From positions 62,116,453 to 62,180,452 of the forward strand of contig NC_034413.1 in assembly GCF_002078875.1 (NCBI RefSeq): a DNA stretch of 64,000 bases, given 5' to 3'. Numbering within the stretch: the first letter of the stretch is position 1; every line of letters begins with the position of its first letter. The stretch comes from Numida meleagris (taxonomy: Eukaryota > Chordata > Aves > Galliformes > Numididae). Below the pieces are notes generated by a model. It had not been told where the DNA came from. It made no database searches and saw only the letters and a list, made by a program, of their open reading frames with translations. The position numbers and the translations under genes were made by a program. This document shows, one piece after another, positions 13,401 through 27,600 of this stretch.

Positions 13401-16400
13401 GTGGAGCTTGAATGACACATCCTCTGCTCACCACATAGGGTAGGTGGCCAAACTGTTCAGTCTTGTACATAATTGAGCAGCAGCAGGCAGAGGGAGTGGG
13501 AACCTTGATTCAGCCTCAGTGCTGCGCTTATATTTATTGTCCTTTGAGATCAGCGGGACATAAACCTAATGTGCCTTGTTTGCTAAGTTGTGGGCCATCT
13601 GCCAAGTGTTGGGATTTTTTTGCATTGGCAGGCTAAAACCAGCACCAGGATCTAAGCAGTGTACTAAAGCAAGTGATTATTCCAGGAGAGGTTGCAGAAG
13701 TGGCATGTTTCCTTTGTGTTACTGGTCACCAATATCTTTTTGATGCAGAAAGATAGATGCTTTTTTTTTTTTGGTCGATTGCAGTGTAGCAAATGAACGA
13801 CTCACTCATGTAAAAGTATTGTGTAAAGGGGTACATGTGAGCTGTATGAATTCCAGCTGCCCATCACATCTGTGTCTTCTCACCTCCCCTTTTAAAACCA
13901 GTTATATGTCCGGGCAGAAGCCTGTACATGGAGACTGACACTAGTGGGACCTGAATTTGTCTCCCCCCTCAAGCAGATTATTGCTTTGAACCTTTGCCCT
14001 GGAAACTGCAGACTTTTATGAGCCCGATCCTGGCTTTGAGCCAATACTAATCTTTTAGTCAAGCTAGGAGGAGTCATGTTTTCAGATCCAAAGATTAAAC
14101 ATTTCCTTCCTGCTGACACTCCTTTTTCCACTGAAGAGTGTTAATTGCATGAAGAGTTGCTACCATTTACAGTCAGAGCTGTTCCTTGGAAAAAGTCATC
14201 TTCTTTAGACACCTCTCCAGTTTCCGTTAAAATGTATTCTTAGGTGATTAAGTCTTAAACAAACTCTTGACTGAGTGATCATTTCCTTACCCGATCTCTC
14301 CTACTGGTGGTATTCTCCTCTCTGCTGCGTGTTGTGCACTGGTTCACTCCATCTCTACTTGTTTTGAAGAAATAAAGGAAATGTCTTATCCTTCTTTTCC
14401 TGCTGCATCTAGAATGTACGATTCAACTTCCTTGTTGCCAGGAACTTAGTTCACTGATGCTGAGTCAATGGGTGCTTCAAACCCACCACCTCATTATAAT
14501 TTCATCCAATGATTTGCCTGGATACGACGGCAGTTACTCGGGCTGGTGCGAGCTGGTTGTACCTACAGAGAGGAATTGTTTTTTGTCATAAACCATTATC
14601 AGGCAAAAATTTGTGATTTATCTTATTGACTTCAATACAGCAGCAATCAATGTCAACTTAAAGTTCATGTTGAATGAGAGTTTAAATAAAGGGAAAGGAA
14701 AAGGAAGAGGCAGAGCAATAAATAGTGAATCGCTCCGTTTCAAAGAAATGGTGACACTTAAAGATAGGGTTTGTGCTGCTGTGCTCATGTCTTTCATGGG
14801 AGAGCAGGAGAAACTGTTGGAATACTGTCTTTTGGAGGAGGCTCATGGCAGTCAAATTACCAAGCACAAGCAATGAATGCATTTGACAGCAGAGCTTTTC
14901 ATTTTACAGCACATTCATAACACCGTGGAGCACTTAGTACCTTGTTAACCCAATTAACATATGCTAAAACTGCCAAAGCAATCTGAACAGCTATTAATCA
15001 AACGCCAAATCATCCATGATCATGCTTTGTTATTACTGCAGAGGCAGCTAAGAGCAGACTGGGAAAGAAGCATCTTTAAATCTCTAAATACACATGAAAT
15101 TGGTCACCATAAAGCCAAAGAATAGTGAATCAGAAACTGATATAGTAAAACAAACTGTCACCGTCTGCCTTGCCTCATAAGCATAAGGAGAGCTGTATTA
15201 AGTGCATATGTGGAAGTTGCTTATCCTAAAAGTATAAAGAGAACGCTGAGTGACTCGTGCCGAGCAGTGGCTGATTGCACAGTCCCATCCCATAGGCTGT
15301 GGAGGCTGTTTCTAGCATGTCTCAGAAAAAGGAAGCCTTAGCAAAACTTGACTGCAGTGTGCAAGCAGATGGGCACACACCTATGCTTTCACGTGCTTAC
15401 TTGTGTTGAGCAACTTCAGATTAGATCCACTGTTAGTCATATTCAGTGTCTAAGATTCAACGCTAAAATTAAAGTGCAATTCAGCTGTAAGGTACAGGTA
15501 CTCCTTGATCTCTCTTCCAAGACACCTTTTAAAGGTGTTAAGGTAATGGGACCATTTAGTCCTGTCCAGAAGGAATGGGAGAAGGGATTGTGTCACAAAT
15601 AGCCTGTGCCAACACATCCATTAGGGATCTGCTTTCCAATTTCTGTTTGAGTTTCCATAGCAGAGTCTCTTATCCTAGGAGAACTGTCTGACTTACTGTC
15701 ATCAAAACTGATGTGGTTTCTAATGAGATAGTAATGGGCATCTATGTTCCTTTGTGAGATACAAATAACACAAAAGATCCTGAGAAACCTTCAGAAATCT
15801 TCTGGCCTAAAAATGAATCCAGTATGAGGATCACACTTCACTTGTGACTTGGTAAAGAGACTTCAGTTGTCAAAATCTGCAGCATCTCATTTTCAGTTAA
15901 CAAACTGAACTGTGGATCTGGTGTGTTGACTCCAGGAATAACAATGAAACTACTAAACAAGAGTTATCAGTTGATTAAATCAGGTTCATATAACTCATGC
16001 CAGCTAGCATCTGTATATAGGAAATAAAATTAAACTAGCTTGGTATTTTTTGATGAGGTTATAGTTCAGCTAATAGATGAATTAGTGGCTTAGTGATAGA
16101 CTTTTGTGGGCATTTGTTTTGGGCCACATTATATTTTTATGAACAAAGCAGAACAATAGAACATAAACACAACGTGTTACATAGCTTGAAATCTGGCTAG
16201 ATGAGAGATGGAAATATAAATAGAATTACTATAGGGCAGGCAAGTTTGTAGAGATATCCTGAATAGATTTGTCCTTTCCCTTGTGATAGGTGAAAGTTTT
16301 TAACTTAGTTTTCTAATGAAACAGCTTTCTTTCATATTTTCCACATCTGTTCATGCTATTTCTTCTCGTAACTTTTGTACCCATTGGGCAATTTTGAACT

Positions 16401-18117
16401 AAGTCGGCAGAATGCTCCTGATCTCAAAGATGATTTTTGTGGCGTTCATGAAGATCAGCATAAGGGTTGAGATAACGTACCCAGAAGCTGTGGCAATTAG
16501 GAGAAATGCAGTAGTGTGAACACATGCATTTCTGGACATATACATTGCTAGGAAATCAACAAGACTGAGGAACCTCATACATGCTCGAGCTTTAGAAAAA
16601 GCTTCCAGTGTAGCTGGAGACTGACCACACAGCCTAAATCCGTAAGGAGCCTGGCTAACACATGCAGATCTCATCATCATGGAGTGAAGACTACTAGCCA
16701 TGTGTATAGCACAGCAGTTAGAAATAGTTTTGAGCAGGCTAGTGATTTCACCAGAGCGGTGGGTTTTGCATTGCTTAAATTGTCCTAATCTAAATGGAAT
16801 GTTTCTTTCTACAAATGCACATTGGTTCAAATGAAAGCTTCTACTCAGTCTTATGAAAAGGTTCCCAAGACACACGAGAGATACGGAAGAGTGAGATGAT
16901 CCCAGTTAAACACTGGAGAAGGTGCGGAGTTGGAATTAAAACCAAGATCATCTGTGTACCAGGCAGTGGCCTTCTGAGAGGTTATTTTAGCTTCCCTATC
17001 TGTGTGTTCCCATCTTTAAGTGGCAAACCAATCCCTGTGAATATAAAAAAAGCACCTTCCTTATATGAGAGTTCATAATAGTTTAGGGCACATGGCACTC
17101 TCGAGACATAATTATATAATGCTCCGCTGCTAACTTTAAAATTTTAATTATTTTGAAAGCACATCTGTAGCACCATATACAAGAGCAACACGGCAACAAT
17201 ATCAATAAAGTTGTGCTGTGTTCTTGGTGTAAACTCATTGGTTTGGGGTTTACAATTTATGTGTTCTGGAGCTGGATTATTGCCTCATAAAACAACGCAG
17301 CAGCCTTTTCTCATTTAGTTAGCTATCCATTTTTATTAGGGTGCTCTATAGAATGCCTGCAATAATATTATAAAGGTGCAGAAGGTTCATTATTTCACAA
17401 CAAGCAGCCAGCCAAGGCCATTATTATTTTTACAACATCCAGCCTTGCTGTTGAAATATAGTTTTGATTATAACCTTTTTTTCCTCCTCCCTCTTTTCTC
17501 TCCCAAAAGCAGAGATGTGCAATTGTTCCCTTTCAGATTGCTTTTCCTCTGCCCCACAAACATGTCATTTTCAGTGAAATGGATGGATTATAATGGGAAC
17601 AGATCAGTGATAATGCATTACTGGAATACAGCCATCCCCAAGAGAGCTTATAATAATATCCAGTCTTCCTAAGCTTTAAAATCTGCAGTTTGGAGACCCT
17701 GTGGCTCTAATATGGAATCTAGTGCTGAATTTTCCCTGCACGTCCAATTCTTTGATGCTCAGTTATTGCTGGTGCTCTCCCCTCCCTAGTACGTTGCCAT
17801 GACAACTGCCTTGCAAAAAAAAGCCCTCTCAGGCAATGCAGCCGCCACTTCAGAGAGAGGTTCCAGCCTCATAAAATTGTGGCTCAAAGAAATTACTGAA
17901 GATTAATGACTTTGCTCAGAGCAAATTTCTGAAAATGTTGGTAATTAAATAAAAATATGTGCAGGTGATGCATTCTCCACGTCCCGCCTGTTGGCACCTG
18001 CTGAGAGCCGCAAAGTGAGTGTGAATCTGTAGTAAAAAACAGATTTGGGTATTATTCCTGCATATTGTTTCTTTATGCTGAACAGCTAGGGTGTTTAATT
18101 AGCTATGCTAGCTTGTC
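10435..18117 (+). other. KALRN: KALRN intron, no gene seen
   Basis: Intronic sequence with no recognisable exon. The longest open frame is a 158-codon frame on the minus strand at 16399-16875. That is about the maximum expected by chance in a window of this size, and it has no domain I recognise. A T12 run lies at 13761-13772. The AT-rich block at about 17090-17300 has many TAATTA-like words and could be conserved non-coding DNA, but this cannot be judged without an alignment. Confidence 0.6.
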
Positions 18118-18625
18118 GTAGAATCATAGAATCACAGAATGGTTTGGGTTGGAGGGGACCATAAAGCCCACCCAGTCCCAACCCCCTGCCATGGCCTGGT
18201 TGCTACCCACCAGCTCAGGCTGCCCAGGGCCCCATCCAACCTGGTCTTGAGCACCTCCAGGAATGGGGCACCCGTGGCTCTCTGGGCAGCCTGTGCCAGT
18301 GCCTCACCTCTGAGTAAAGAATTTCTTCCTCACATCTAACCTAAATCTCCCCTCTATTAGTTTAAAGCCATTCCCCCTTGTCCTCTCACTGTCAGACCGT
18401 GTAAAAAGTTGATCCTCCTCTTGCTTGTAAGCTCCCCTCAAGTACTGCAAGGCTGCAAGGAGGTCTCCCTGGAGCCTTCTCTTCCCCGTGTTAAACAAGC
18501 CCATCTCCCTCAGACTGTCTTCATAGGAGAGATGCTCCAGCTCTCTGAGCTTCTTCATGGCCCTCCTCTGGACCCACACCAACAGCCCTGCATCCTTCCT
18601 GTGCCGGAGCTGGGCGCCATGTTCA
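18118..18625 (-). mobile_element. CR1 LINE 3' fragment, about 0.5 kb
   Basis: This is the longest CR1 copy in the window. The left end carries two ATTCTATG-type terminal repeats in antisense ('tagaatcatagaatcaca'). It then runs through the usual blocks for the end of CR1 ORF2: 'ctgcccagggccccatccaa', 'acctaaatctcccctctatt' and 'cttcatggccctcctctgga'. Read on the minus strand, 18304-18582 stays open and gives the typical CR1 ORF2 C-terminal region (LRELEHLSYEDSLREMGLF). It is 5' truncated near 18625. Confidence 0.95.
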
Positions 18626-21600
18626 TCAGAGAGCCTGATGCTCCCATCCCAGGCGTGTTCCTTGTTGCAAGGAAGATGAATACAGAGCTGGAAATTGCTT
18701 GTGCTGAATCATAAAACAGGGCTTGTTTCATAAGCCCATTAGGCACATGCCCCTAATGTTAAGCATATGCTGCACATTGCTTAATAGAAATAGAGTTTGA
18801 GCTGGCTTGAGGTTAAGGGTATGTTTTTAAGTCCTGTGGTGGTTTTAGGGTCTTAGAGTTGTGAACCTCTCTGGGACAATGAATAAAACATGGTGATTAT
18901 ATTTTCAAAAGTATTAGGCATTTTCATATTCAGTAATAACATCGTTAGCATCACTTGCCACGCTACTTGTAACCAGCTGTCATGCAGCAGGATTTAAAAC
19001 AATCTGAGCAGGAGTCCAAAGGAAGACATTTTGTCTTTTCCAAAGACAACAGCACACAGCCAGTTTAGAGTTTGCCTTCGCTGAAGGTGAGCAGCGCTCC
19101 TTGGGATGGGCTCCAAAAGCACATCTGGTCGAGAGCACGATATTGCAACCTTATGTTACTAAAATCAGAAGAAACATGTGTACCAGTAAAATCCGGGCTT
19201 AGGAAAAAATCTTGTGTATTCTAAGGGGATAAAAATATTAACTCAAACCAGATGCATAAGGGCCAGGGCCGTCTTTGTTCACTGCAGCAGATCCTTCAAA
19301 GTCTTTTTCATCTAAGATATCTGTTTGTGCCCATCCAGAACCTGCAAGCATGAGGAATCACAAAAATCTCAGAAATTATCCCCTCTGCCAGGCAAAGAGG
19401 AAATACACACAGCCTGAAAGGGAACAATAATTCATTTTGAGATGGAAACCTGTTTTTAAACAAGCAGTTTGTATGTTAACTTCCTCAATCAGAGGCTCAG
19501 CCATCTGTTTCAGTTAATTGGTTAGCCTTTGGCTGAAGTTTAATCAGTGTAGGAACAAGAGGAAGGGGAATCGGTGGGCCTGGAGGCTTCACGGGGACTG
19601 TACCATGAAATCAAAGCTGCATCAGGCCCCAGTGCTCAAACATGGGAGAATGTGGTTTGCTTTGCAAGGAGCCAGCATGGCAGTAAGGCTGGTGGGGATG
19701 TATGGGTGTTGTTACACGTATTGCATCACTCCTTTATGTTATTTCAGTTCTGCTTCCACAGCCAGGCTGCAGCCCTCTCTGAGGACTGCTAGGCTCTCCC
19801 TTGGTGCAGCAGTAATGATGTTAATCATGACATTTAGGCCAGTGACTTTGCTAACCTCCTGTTCATGGCCAAGCTCCGCTGATCTCCTGCCTGTGGCGAG
19901 CTGGCAGCCCGGGGCAAATTGTCACAAAATCCCACAAAGTATTCAGGATGCTGGGCTGGCCTGTTCTGCTGAGCTTATTTCACATCAGTTGCTGCAAATT
20001 AAAGGCATGCACAATTTATAATGTGTGGGTGCCTGTGCACAGAAATTTAGTTTCTTCAATATTTACAGAGTATAAAACAGTCCTCCTTGTTTAAGGCTAG
20101 GATGAACATTTCTGTCACGTTAGGAAGGAAACCTTATTTCATTCTGCAGCTGCTATTTAAACAGTATGAAATCTTTTTAATCTTAGTCAAGGTTCAAAAT
20201 GAGAAGTTTGAGACATCTGCTAACTATTACGGGCCATGCCTGCTAGTAGAGGTAATAAATTACAGCCAAAAGGGGAATCAAGTGATTTTATAGTGTTTTT
20301 TTTTGTTGTTGTTCATCGCTTCAAAGTTTGTTCTCATTCAGTATTATCTGTTGTCCTTTCTATCAAGGCCCCTTCTGCTTTGATTTGGGGGAGAGACAAC
20401 AAACAACTGAACTCGATCACAGTGTTTCGATGCACCCTCGGAGCTATGTGCCAAAGAAAAGAAGGGTGGTTCTAGCTGAACACAGGAGAGAGGGCATTTC
20501 GGTTTCCTCCAAAAGGGGAGATAACAGATCAGCTTTCTGGTTTGCCATGGAAACCTTTTGTCAGCCCAGTAACAATGACGTCAAGGTGGCAGTGGCACAG
20601 AGACGGGGTTAGTTAGCAGAGCACACACCTGTTGAACTGCCAGAGGGGAAGGTATGTCAGCTTTTACATTTTCCATGCCTGGTTCGAATCAACTTTGGGG
20701 GAGCACTCAGAGAGTGTGACTGGAGTCCTGGGGCGGTTGTCCTGGTCTGTGGCAGGTTCATGTAGTGAGCAGGTGCAGCTGGAGCTATTGGTCACAGGGA
20801 AACCTGGTTAAGAAGCATTCGATCGGTTGGTGCTGCTCTGCAAACCCTTTGGGTATCCCTTGGGAAGGTGTAGGGATCGGGTTCGTACCTCTAACGTGGA
20901 GCACCAACTTCCTTCAGTGTATTTGCTTTGCTTAGGAGTACAGGGTTTGCTAGCGTTTACCCAGGCAGCTTCCTAGAAAGACTTCTATAAAAAGGGAAAG
21001 CCAAACCTGCATTTATCATGCCGCATTTGTAGGTGTACAGCTACAAGCTGTAACCCATTTTTGGAGCGACTGTTTTCCTGCCAATTTTTTTACTGCGATG
21101 CTTTTGTGTTTGGTGTGGTTGTCTGGCAACATATTCTTTTTGTAAAGTGAGATTAAACCCCTTCTTCTCATCATTCAGTGCTCTGATGACCACCTTCCCA
21201 TTTCCAGTAATTAAAAAAATGTTTTAACAGTTTCTTAAAAGCACAATCTTTTCACAAGGAACTAGTTTTAGTGGAGAAAGCAGTTATTTGTCCTGAACTG
21301 TTCATGTGAGCAGTCAAAATCACGTACCTGGATGATGTGGCTGCAGTAGACTTTCAGTCAGTGAAGTAATTGCTCTGTGTCAGTGGCTGGTTCCATTTTT
21401 GTAACAGTGTCTAAAATATGAATTCACATCTTAGCTATTCGGTAACATGTGATAATTGATTTTAAAAAATGCATTAAATTGACAATTTCATATCATATAG
21501 TTTTAAGAGAAGAAAACCTATGATACGAATGATGATTCAAATTGCATTGGGTTGTAGAGTGGAATTAAAGCGGAGAAAAAGCATGTCATAAAATGACATT

Positions 21601-24600
21601 GAGTGATCAGAAAAGGAAAATGGAAGCAGCCAATGTAAATGACAGTTACTTCTCAAATAGAAACCAAATGTATGTAGAGATTGGCTTTGCAAGACAGAGC
21701 AATCTGGGATTGTAGTTTTCCAAATAGCCAAGGAATTAAGGTAAGTGTTCTATTGGTAACCCATGGCATCCTAATAGAGATGGATGATGGAAAAGGGCTG
21801 CCAAGTTTCAAGGAGGTGGAACAAAGCTCAGTGAAAAACCTTTTGTTCCTGTAGAAAAAGAAATTGCCCTTCCTATGAGGGAAATAAGGTTTACTTAGAT
21901 TACTATTATTGTCATTATGGTGAGAATGTGTAAATACTCCAGAAGTGCCTACAAAGAACTGTAAAGCTCTTTGGCTTCAGTTTGAAAAATGCTGTATACT
22001 CCTTTACAATTTTTTTTTCCTGCTCCGTTCTGACTATTTCAGATGTAACAGCCTGACGGAAACGGATATTTCCTGAGATCTTAAGTCACCATAGTATCAT
22101 TCAACATTATTTGGGCGCTTTGTGGCTGGAAGTTGAGAAGAAGGCTTTATACATTCTTGAAATAAGACTCAGATCTCTTACCACCACTGCTAGGGAAACC
22201 AAGGCATGGCAGAATATAGGGTTTAGTTTTGGAGATGCTCCTTTTGCCCATGTCATTGTTACCAGTGAGATGTGACCAGGTTCTCTATAACAAAATTGCC
22301 ATGTACTGAATTAGACTTTTCAGATTCTCATTGTTTTTTTTTCCTATGCATCTACATCTTATGAATACCTTTGATATAGGAGAGAGGCATATTCATTTAC
22401 TGACATTGGGGATCAATCCAGACATTAGTTACAGTACAATATGGAACAGTGTGATAAAGAAGCCCTTTTTTGCTGCAGGGACAGATGAGGAGTCAGAAAG
22501 GAGAGAAGGAAACAGAGCAGACTGTGATAAATTATGTACATGTTCTTAATAGGGTCACTACCCACTAAGGCCTTGTGTGAGAGCTCTGAGAATGAAAGAA
22601 GGACGTTTTACATTGTGTTTTCATCATTTTCTTCTGGAAATTTGTCATTGAAAGAGCCACAAGCTCATAATTACAGTGTTTTAAGTGGTGATGCCACAAC
22701 AAACTCATTTTTCTTGCAGTGGAGTCTAGGTTCATTCTCTTAGTTCAGGCATGTTTTCCCTCCATTTAGGACTCATTCTGGCGACCAGAGCATTCCAGCT
22801 GTCATTTCTTTAGGTTGGGTAGGGGTTAATGAGGTTTGGGCAGACAGTTCTGCTACTGTATTGCCTTGGATTGAGGAAATTGCTTACTTATTATTTATCA
22901 TTATCATTCTTGTCCAAAATGTGCTTGCGTTTTATGAAAGGAAACAGATGCTTATGCTAAGAATCTTGCAGCATAGATGAAGAAATAATGAATTAGTGAA
23001 ACATAATTTATTAAGAGAACATAATTTTATGACTGGAAAAGGAGATATTCAGCCAAGAAAGTGTCTTGTTGGCTATTCAGTTTAAGTGGTTTCAATTAAT
23101 ATAATGTTAATAGTGTGCACACGTGTATGGAAGACAGGCTATGAGTTCGAAGAGAACAGTATATGGAGTTTAAGAAAGGCACAGCAGAAGTTTATCATTC
23201 ATTTCTTTGTTTTAGAGTCCTCTAACTCTAAACTTACCTCAAAGTGAATTAGGGTGGAGTATTTGGTCTGATGTGTCTCCAGTGAAAGAAACGAAGCGGG
23301 AGCTGGGATTGTGCATATCAATAGACCTTATTATTCAGCTCATCCTTTGATAAGTGAACATAGCAAGCTCTTTTAGGCTCCCCTCAATCTTTTACTTGTT
23401 TGTGCTGGACTTCATCGATCCATATTTAGGCCTGGCTGATAATGTGAGAAGACAGCAAATGTAAATGGCAAAGTCAATGAGTACTTCCTTTCAGCTGAAA
23501 CAAGGCGAGTCGGATCGACTGTCAAGCTCTTTGAATCTATACTCTTGTATGCAGTAGGATTTATTACCTTGTTAGAAACTAAAACAAAACAAAACAAAGA
23601 AAGGGTCCAACCACTTTTTGTTATTGTACTTAAAGGGGAAGAATTTTATGTGAGGCGTGTCCTCTGGGAACACTCCAGTAACTCTATCAAAGAGACTAAA
23701 ACCGATAAAATTCTAAACCTGCAGCTGCGGTTCCTTTGGGAGTCACATTACAGTAGTACACGCAACAGCCTTTCGGTTTAAAAAGGGAAGCATATGACTG
23801 CAGCCAAAGCCCTTTCAACGCAGTTTTAGGTAAGCTGATCTGCATAAAAGCCATTGTAATCTCTTGTGCTGCTCAGGTTTTAGGCAATATTTTCGTTTCA
23901 TAATGCTGTTTCTGTGTCCACTGAAAACATCTGCTTAGACGTGCCAGGCTCGATCATGCACCCTCTTACATCACTTGGCAAATGAGGTCACTTCGAGTAA
24001 ATAGCAGTATTATGGAGAGCAGAATGAAAGCCCCAGGATTTAACTGCTCGAACTCAAGCTGCAGCCTGTCGTGATGGCTGAATATGATGCAGCAATGCTG
24101 AAAAGGCTCCGTGGGTGCAGTGGATGAGGCGAGCAGCAGGGAGGACTCGAACACAAGTGATCACATCCCTCGAGATCTTCTTTCCACAGTACCAAGCACT
24201 GACTGAGGGCACAGGCATGCAACCCCTTTGCATACTCTCCTGCTCAGAGTGGGTACTGCTTCATATGGCGCTCATTCCTGTGCTCTGTTTGCAGCAGCAG
24301 TTGTGTGTTTTTACACACAACTGTGGTGATTAATAGCAACTCTGAGCCAGAGCGTATTGTTAGGATGAGGCGTTAATATAACAGCCATAAACTATGGGCA
24401 TTATAGGGAACAGCCTGGGAGGGAGGAAAAGCAGTCTGTGGGGTTGCCTGTCTGTCTCCAGCTGCTGCCAGACAACTGCAGCTACTTCACCCAGCCAGGG
24501 TCCAGGCCTCTCAAAGCATGATTTCAGTTGACCAGAAGTATTATTAACTCCCAGAGCAAAGTCCACAAGGGGAAAAGGGGCACGAAAATGTGCCATGCAG

Positions 24601-27600
24601 GGCCAGGCCTTCCCAGGGCAGCTTTGAGATGAACACCACTCACTTTCATCATTCCTCCAGATGAATTCTCTGTAATCTCAGATCTGCTTTTGCCTCCATG
24701 GTCTATTTGACCAACCTACTGAAAATTATTAAGAGCAACTTATCTAAATCCACCTTTGAGTTAATTTGTGGCCTGAGGCTCTGACTTACAGTAATGGGAC
24801 CTAGGGATCCACAATAAAGATGAAAAATAGCAGCTATTAAATCTGTAAAAAGGAAACGACTCGGAAAAGACAAGGGATGCCAAGCTGGCCACTCCAGCAA
24901 AGGCAGAGGGGAGTCAGACTTACAGGACCATATGGCTTAGGCATAGTTTGAATTATCCCTTCCAATTAAAGTCACTTTATATAAAACATCTGTTCTCTGA
25001 ATTTAACCATTTGGACAAAAACCTTTAAATCCTTCATTGTGTTTTTGGTTTCTCTGTTCCGATCCTTAGCCATCTTGTGGAGCTAATGTCCCTGAAGGAT
25101 GTGTTTGTGGTTTCCTGTGATGCTACCAAGCATCAGTGCAGGCTTGTGCGTTTTCCTTTGTTGGGAATTCACATTTTCACCCACTCACCAGCCACTCAGT
25201 GTACTTACTAGCAGGGTCTTGGGAGTCGATCCCTGATTAATTATTTGTTGACTGAAACCTTCGACCTCATGGGTCAAAATTGCCTGCTTTGCTCAGAGTG
25301 AGATGGACATACCAAAAAAACCCCATCAACTAGTCATTGCTCCCTGATTTCAGACCATTCTTGTGCTTTTATTAACCCTAGATGAGGTTAGAACATCTTG
25401 TGGCTGTAAGAGATGATAGGTGGGGCTTTACCTTGGGGTGTTTAGGCCATCTGCCCTTCTCACCCTCTGCAACACTGGTTGCAGATGGGTTTGGAGCTAG
25501 TCATGCTGGCTGTTTCACTGAGGAAGCACAGATGGTATCTGTTCTATTTTGTGCTTCTCCAGGGGAAGGAATGGGATTCAGGTATCAGTTCTCTAAGCCA
25601 AGTGCCATGAGAAAACCTACAGTCTTAAAAGGTCAAAACGGACTGATTCCGTGCTTCAATTTGTTGGGTGAAACGGAATCTGGTCTCCTTTAGCTTCAAA
25701 AGTACTTTTTATGGTGCATGTGCTGTTTAATTTTGGCTTGCTGTAGTCTTAATTTCTGGGAAAAAAAAGGCTCCAGAAATAATGCAGGCAGCTCCATTCA
25801 AGCTGTTCTGCACATGTCAGTATATGTCGAAGTTCCAAAGTCCGGCACAGCCAGGATATGGTTTTCTAGTAGAGACTCCAGCAAGATCTGCTGGACAGGA
25901 AAGATTTGTGCTATTTGAAACCATAACACCAGATTTCCTTTCTGTTAGCATATTTATATGTCCCAAGTGCCATCTCTTCCTCTTCTTTCTGCTGTGGAAT
26001 AACGTACTGTATCTTGATTTATAGAATGCTGAGCATCCAGATGCCTCTTGTAATCTCCTCGCTGAGAGGAGCAAAGCTGGTACATTTGGGCTACGGGCTG
26101 TCACCGACGGCCCCACCATGTGTCTGACTAATGGCTTAAATACAAAGAAACCTCCCCATGAAGCTCAGGAAGCAATCCTCTTCATCTGGTCAGACAGAAC
26201 AAAGGGTAGGAACCACCATCTCCAGCTTAAGTGCAGATGGGTATAGGGGCCTGAGGACAAAGAAAGACTAGGAGATGAGCCAAGTATTCTCCACCAAATT
26301 TCTGAAATGAGCTCAATCTGGAGCAATTTTGCCAACCATTATAGATTATTCAGGAGCTCACAGCTTCTGAAACACATTCTATCCCCATAGAGACACCTCC
26401 GTACCAATGCAGTGAAGCACTCACCAGAAGTGCCAGAGCTGTCAGCTCAGCATCCCTCAGAGGTGCAGAGCTTTTACAGGTAGGAACGTGGGTGTTCGCA
26501 CTCTGAGCAGACCCTGCTATGGCACAGTAAAACTAAAGCAATTCTCCAGTACCAAAATTCCTCAAAGGCTTCTCCTGCATTTGATGTCTCTCTCCCTAAC
26601 CAGCAAAAAGAAAATCTCTATGGAATTACAGAAATTTTCACAAAGAACTCTAAGAGGGATATGTCTTTTAGTGCCTGTCCCCCAGCTAGAGTGACAGCTC
26701 TGGGTTTATTTCAGTGCAGACAGAATCAGCGTCTAAGTTATTCACTCCTTGTAATCTCTTGATAAGGATGCAAATCCCATTCTTTCTCCCGCTGCCTCTC
26801 TCACTCTCTTGAAATCGGCTGTTTATGGTGACTAAATGCTTCTATCCAAAACTGGCTGCCATCCAAAACCAGATGGGCAGAAAGCCTGCAAGCAACAGCA
26901 AACTAGCAATTTATATTAGGACGCAGAGCAGTGCTACACAGAACGCTTTGTATGAACGAGCAGAGCTCTGTGTGCTATTGAATATATGTAAATAACCAGC
27001 GAGTGCGGGTTTCTACAATGATGCTGGCATATTTTAAAATACTGAAATACTCTCAGCAGCTCTTCCGACCCTGAGATCCATTCTCTGTTGCTGGTTCTTT
27101 GAATGAAAATCAAACGTTGGCTTGGGGTAAATAACTTCATGCCTACCCAAAATGTATTGGTTCTTACCTCCATCTTCAGGTGCTGTGTGCTGCTGATTCT
27201 GTGGTTGTGAGTGGAAAATATATCGAGGAGGAAATGGAAACATTTGAGGAGCAGAAAAAGGAAAAAGAGATCCATATAAAGAAATGATACGATACAGCAA
27301 TTTTAAAAACAGAGTACATTGGATAATTTAGTATAGAGTGCAGCTAGGCATGCTTCTTTATATTATAATGTCTTTTAAAATAGCTTAATATTGCATGAGA
27401 GTGTGGCTGTGCATTGCATACTGACAGAGCATCTTTAGCAGTTGCAAGCCCTGAGGTGGACAAATGACAGGGAGGTATGAGCAGTGTCTGCCCAGGGCTG
27501 TAAGGAGCAGCTGGCAGCACTGAAGCCCTGGCTATGCCCAGCTCACAGGGACTACCATCAGCACCGCAGATATGCTTGGTTATTTGCCTTCACATGTCAC

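Noticed and set aside
16399..16875. 158-codon open frame on the minus strand with a hydrophobic C-terminal part
   Set aside because: At this base composition, about 7000 open frames over six frames give an expected longest chance ORF near 160 codons. I recognise no domain, and no splice or promoter context supports it.
20680..20690. B-box-like GGTTCGAATC
   Set aside because: No T-stem pairing and no A-box at tRNA distance.
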